Made by a program: the position numbers and the translations under genes. The notes under the pieces are model-generated. The model saw only the letters and a program-made list of their open reading frames with translations, ran no database searches and was not told the DNA's origin. Source: Streptomyces sp. NRRL S-350 (GTDB lineage: Bacteria > Actinomycetota > Actinomycetes > Streptomycetales > Streptomycetaceae). Taken from it: 64,000 bases of DNA. Below, piece by piece: positions 63,589 through 64,000 of this stretch (position 1 is the stretch's first letter; every line of letters begins with the position of its first letter). The stretch covers positions 174,621 to 238,620 of the forward strand of contig NZ_JOHO01000007.1 of the NCBI RefSeq assembly GCF_000719705.1, read 5' to 3'.

Positions 63589-63615
63589 CTCGGGGCCAAC
63601 TACCCCGAGTTTTTT
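63589..63615 (+). terminator. Intrinsic terminator with U-tract
   Basis: CTCGGGG (63589-63595), 7-base loop, CCCCGAG (63603-63609), then six T residues. A true U-tract is rare in this genome and it sits 18 bases ahead of the peptide ORF, so it may attenuate it. Confidence 0.75.
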
Positions 63616-63633
63616 GAAGATGAGGAGCACATG

Positions 63634-63732
63634 ATGGGAAGCAAACGGCTCGGACAGTGGCTTCGGTGCAACGCCAGCGTCATCGCGGCACTGGCAGCTG
63701 TGGCGGGGGTGATCACCGCAGCACTTAAGTAG
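63634..63732 (+). CDS. Small hydrophobic peptide, toxin-like
   Basis: 32 residues: MGSKRLGQWLRCNASVIAAL, AAVAGVITAALK. A positively charged, Trp-containing N-terminus and a single hydrophobic helix resemble type I toxin or membrane-active peptides. GAGGAG lies 6 bases upstream; another ATG directly before is too close. It stands between a U-tract terminator and a second hairpin. No antisense RNA can be proven from sequence. Confidence 0.6.
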   Translation: MGSKRLGQWLRCNASVIAALAAVAGVITAALK

Positions 63733-63758
63733 CTGCGCAGAACAGAAAGGAGGTACCC

Positions 63759-63770
63759 ATGCGTAACTGA
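63759..63770 (+). other. Three-codon ORF (MRN stop) with a strong ribosome site
   Basis: AAAGGAGGT (63746-63754) precedes ATG CGT AAC TGA, and the TGA is the first part of the following hairpin stem. A translated mini-ORF overlapping a terminator suggests a translation-coupled switch or leader peptide. Confidence 0.5.
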
Positions 63771-63802
63771 GGCCCCGGCCACCGCAAATGGCCGGGGCCT
63801 CA
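63768..63802 (+). terminator. Hairpin, 14-bp perfect stem
   Basis: TGAGGCCCCGGCCA (63768-63781), 7-base loop, then its complement (63789-63802). Very stable; follows the mini-ORF. Confidence 0.85.
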
Positions 63803-63925
63803 GCCCATGCACACAGCCAGGGCCGTGTACGTGGGCAGCACGGTACCGCACGCTAGCCAACGAGGCTTGACTGCCTGAGCCAAACAACGGTCCTACCGGG
63901 TCTAGACGAGTAGTTCCGAAGTCGG

Positions 63926-64000
63926 TCAGTGGTCGTAGGCGATCAGCGAGCGGGTGATGGGTCGGCCGGTGGTCCGGTTGTGCCAGATCGCGCAGGTCAT
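63926..64000 (-). pseudogene. C-terminal end of a transposase (cut by the window edge)
   Basis: 25 codons at the window edge: MTCAIWHNRTTGRPITRSLI, AYDH, stop. This is the common C-terminus of Streptomyces IS-family transposases. The upstream part lies outside the window, so whether the gene is intact is unknown. Confidence 0.6.

Overview
The window comes from a high-GC actinomycete of the Streptomyces/Kitasatospora type. The evidence is pervasive GC-rich third positions, many GTG starts with GGAGG-type ribosome sites, a WhiB protein, a mycothiol-dependent formaldehyde dehydrogenase, many STAS/HATPase stress regulators and a streptomycete-style gas vesicle operon. About two thirds (1-41 kb) is dense, ordinary chromosome with a stress and accessory flavour. 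The last third (41.5-64 kb) is an accessory region of mobile remnants, defence-type genes and CRISPR arrays.

1-7.5 kb: a response-regulator tail, a multi-sensor SpoIIE phosphatase, a STAS protein and an HATPase anti-sigma-type kinase, then small stress proteins (hydrophobic peptide, hemerythrin, CsbD). 7.5-14 kb: a leftward gas vesicle operon, histone-H1-like protein > SRPBCC protein > gvpA-F-G-O-J-L-S-K, most genes overlapping by 1-10 bases. 14-24 kb: two LysR regulators, cupin, DoxX, more HATPase/STAS genes, a small winged-helix regulator behind a palindrome, WhiB, a tautomerase and a ThDP-dependent oxidase. 24-41 kb: PAP2 phosphatase, SDR, CinA-type amidase, Orn/Lys/Arg decarboxylase, aldehyde dehydrogenase, a formaldehyde-detoxification pair, a P450 plus ferredoxin, PhzF, two metallo-beta-lactamase-fold proteins and an NAD(P)H-ferredoxin reductase.

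41.2-50.5 kb: the last coding part of the reductase (220 bp) is repeated in direct orientation 9 kb downstream with 5 mismatches. The 8.8 kb between the copies holds an IS5-type transposase fragment, a ubiquitin-like conjugation operon (multiubiquitin-domain protein, E2-like protein, JAB-ThiF fusion), a HigB-like toxin with a HigA/ImmA fusion, a DUF3800 protein, decayed genes and a membrane-anchored GH13 enzyme. This looks like an acquired defence-type cassette.

50.5-62.7 kb: a type I-G (formerly I-U, Dpsyc) CRISPR-Cas locus. The leftward operon csb1-csb2-cas3-csb3 is followed by a probable leader and about 58 repeat units in three blocks. A decayed IS3 element separates the two left blocks, and a trailer-like block separates the middle block from the right one. 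Repeats keep a 72-76 bp period but are unusually divergent, and cas1, cas2 and cas4 are not in the window. 62.7-64 kb: mostly non-coding, then a compact module of terminator, 32-residue hydrophobic peptide, three-codon ORF and second hairpin, and the end of a transposase gene.
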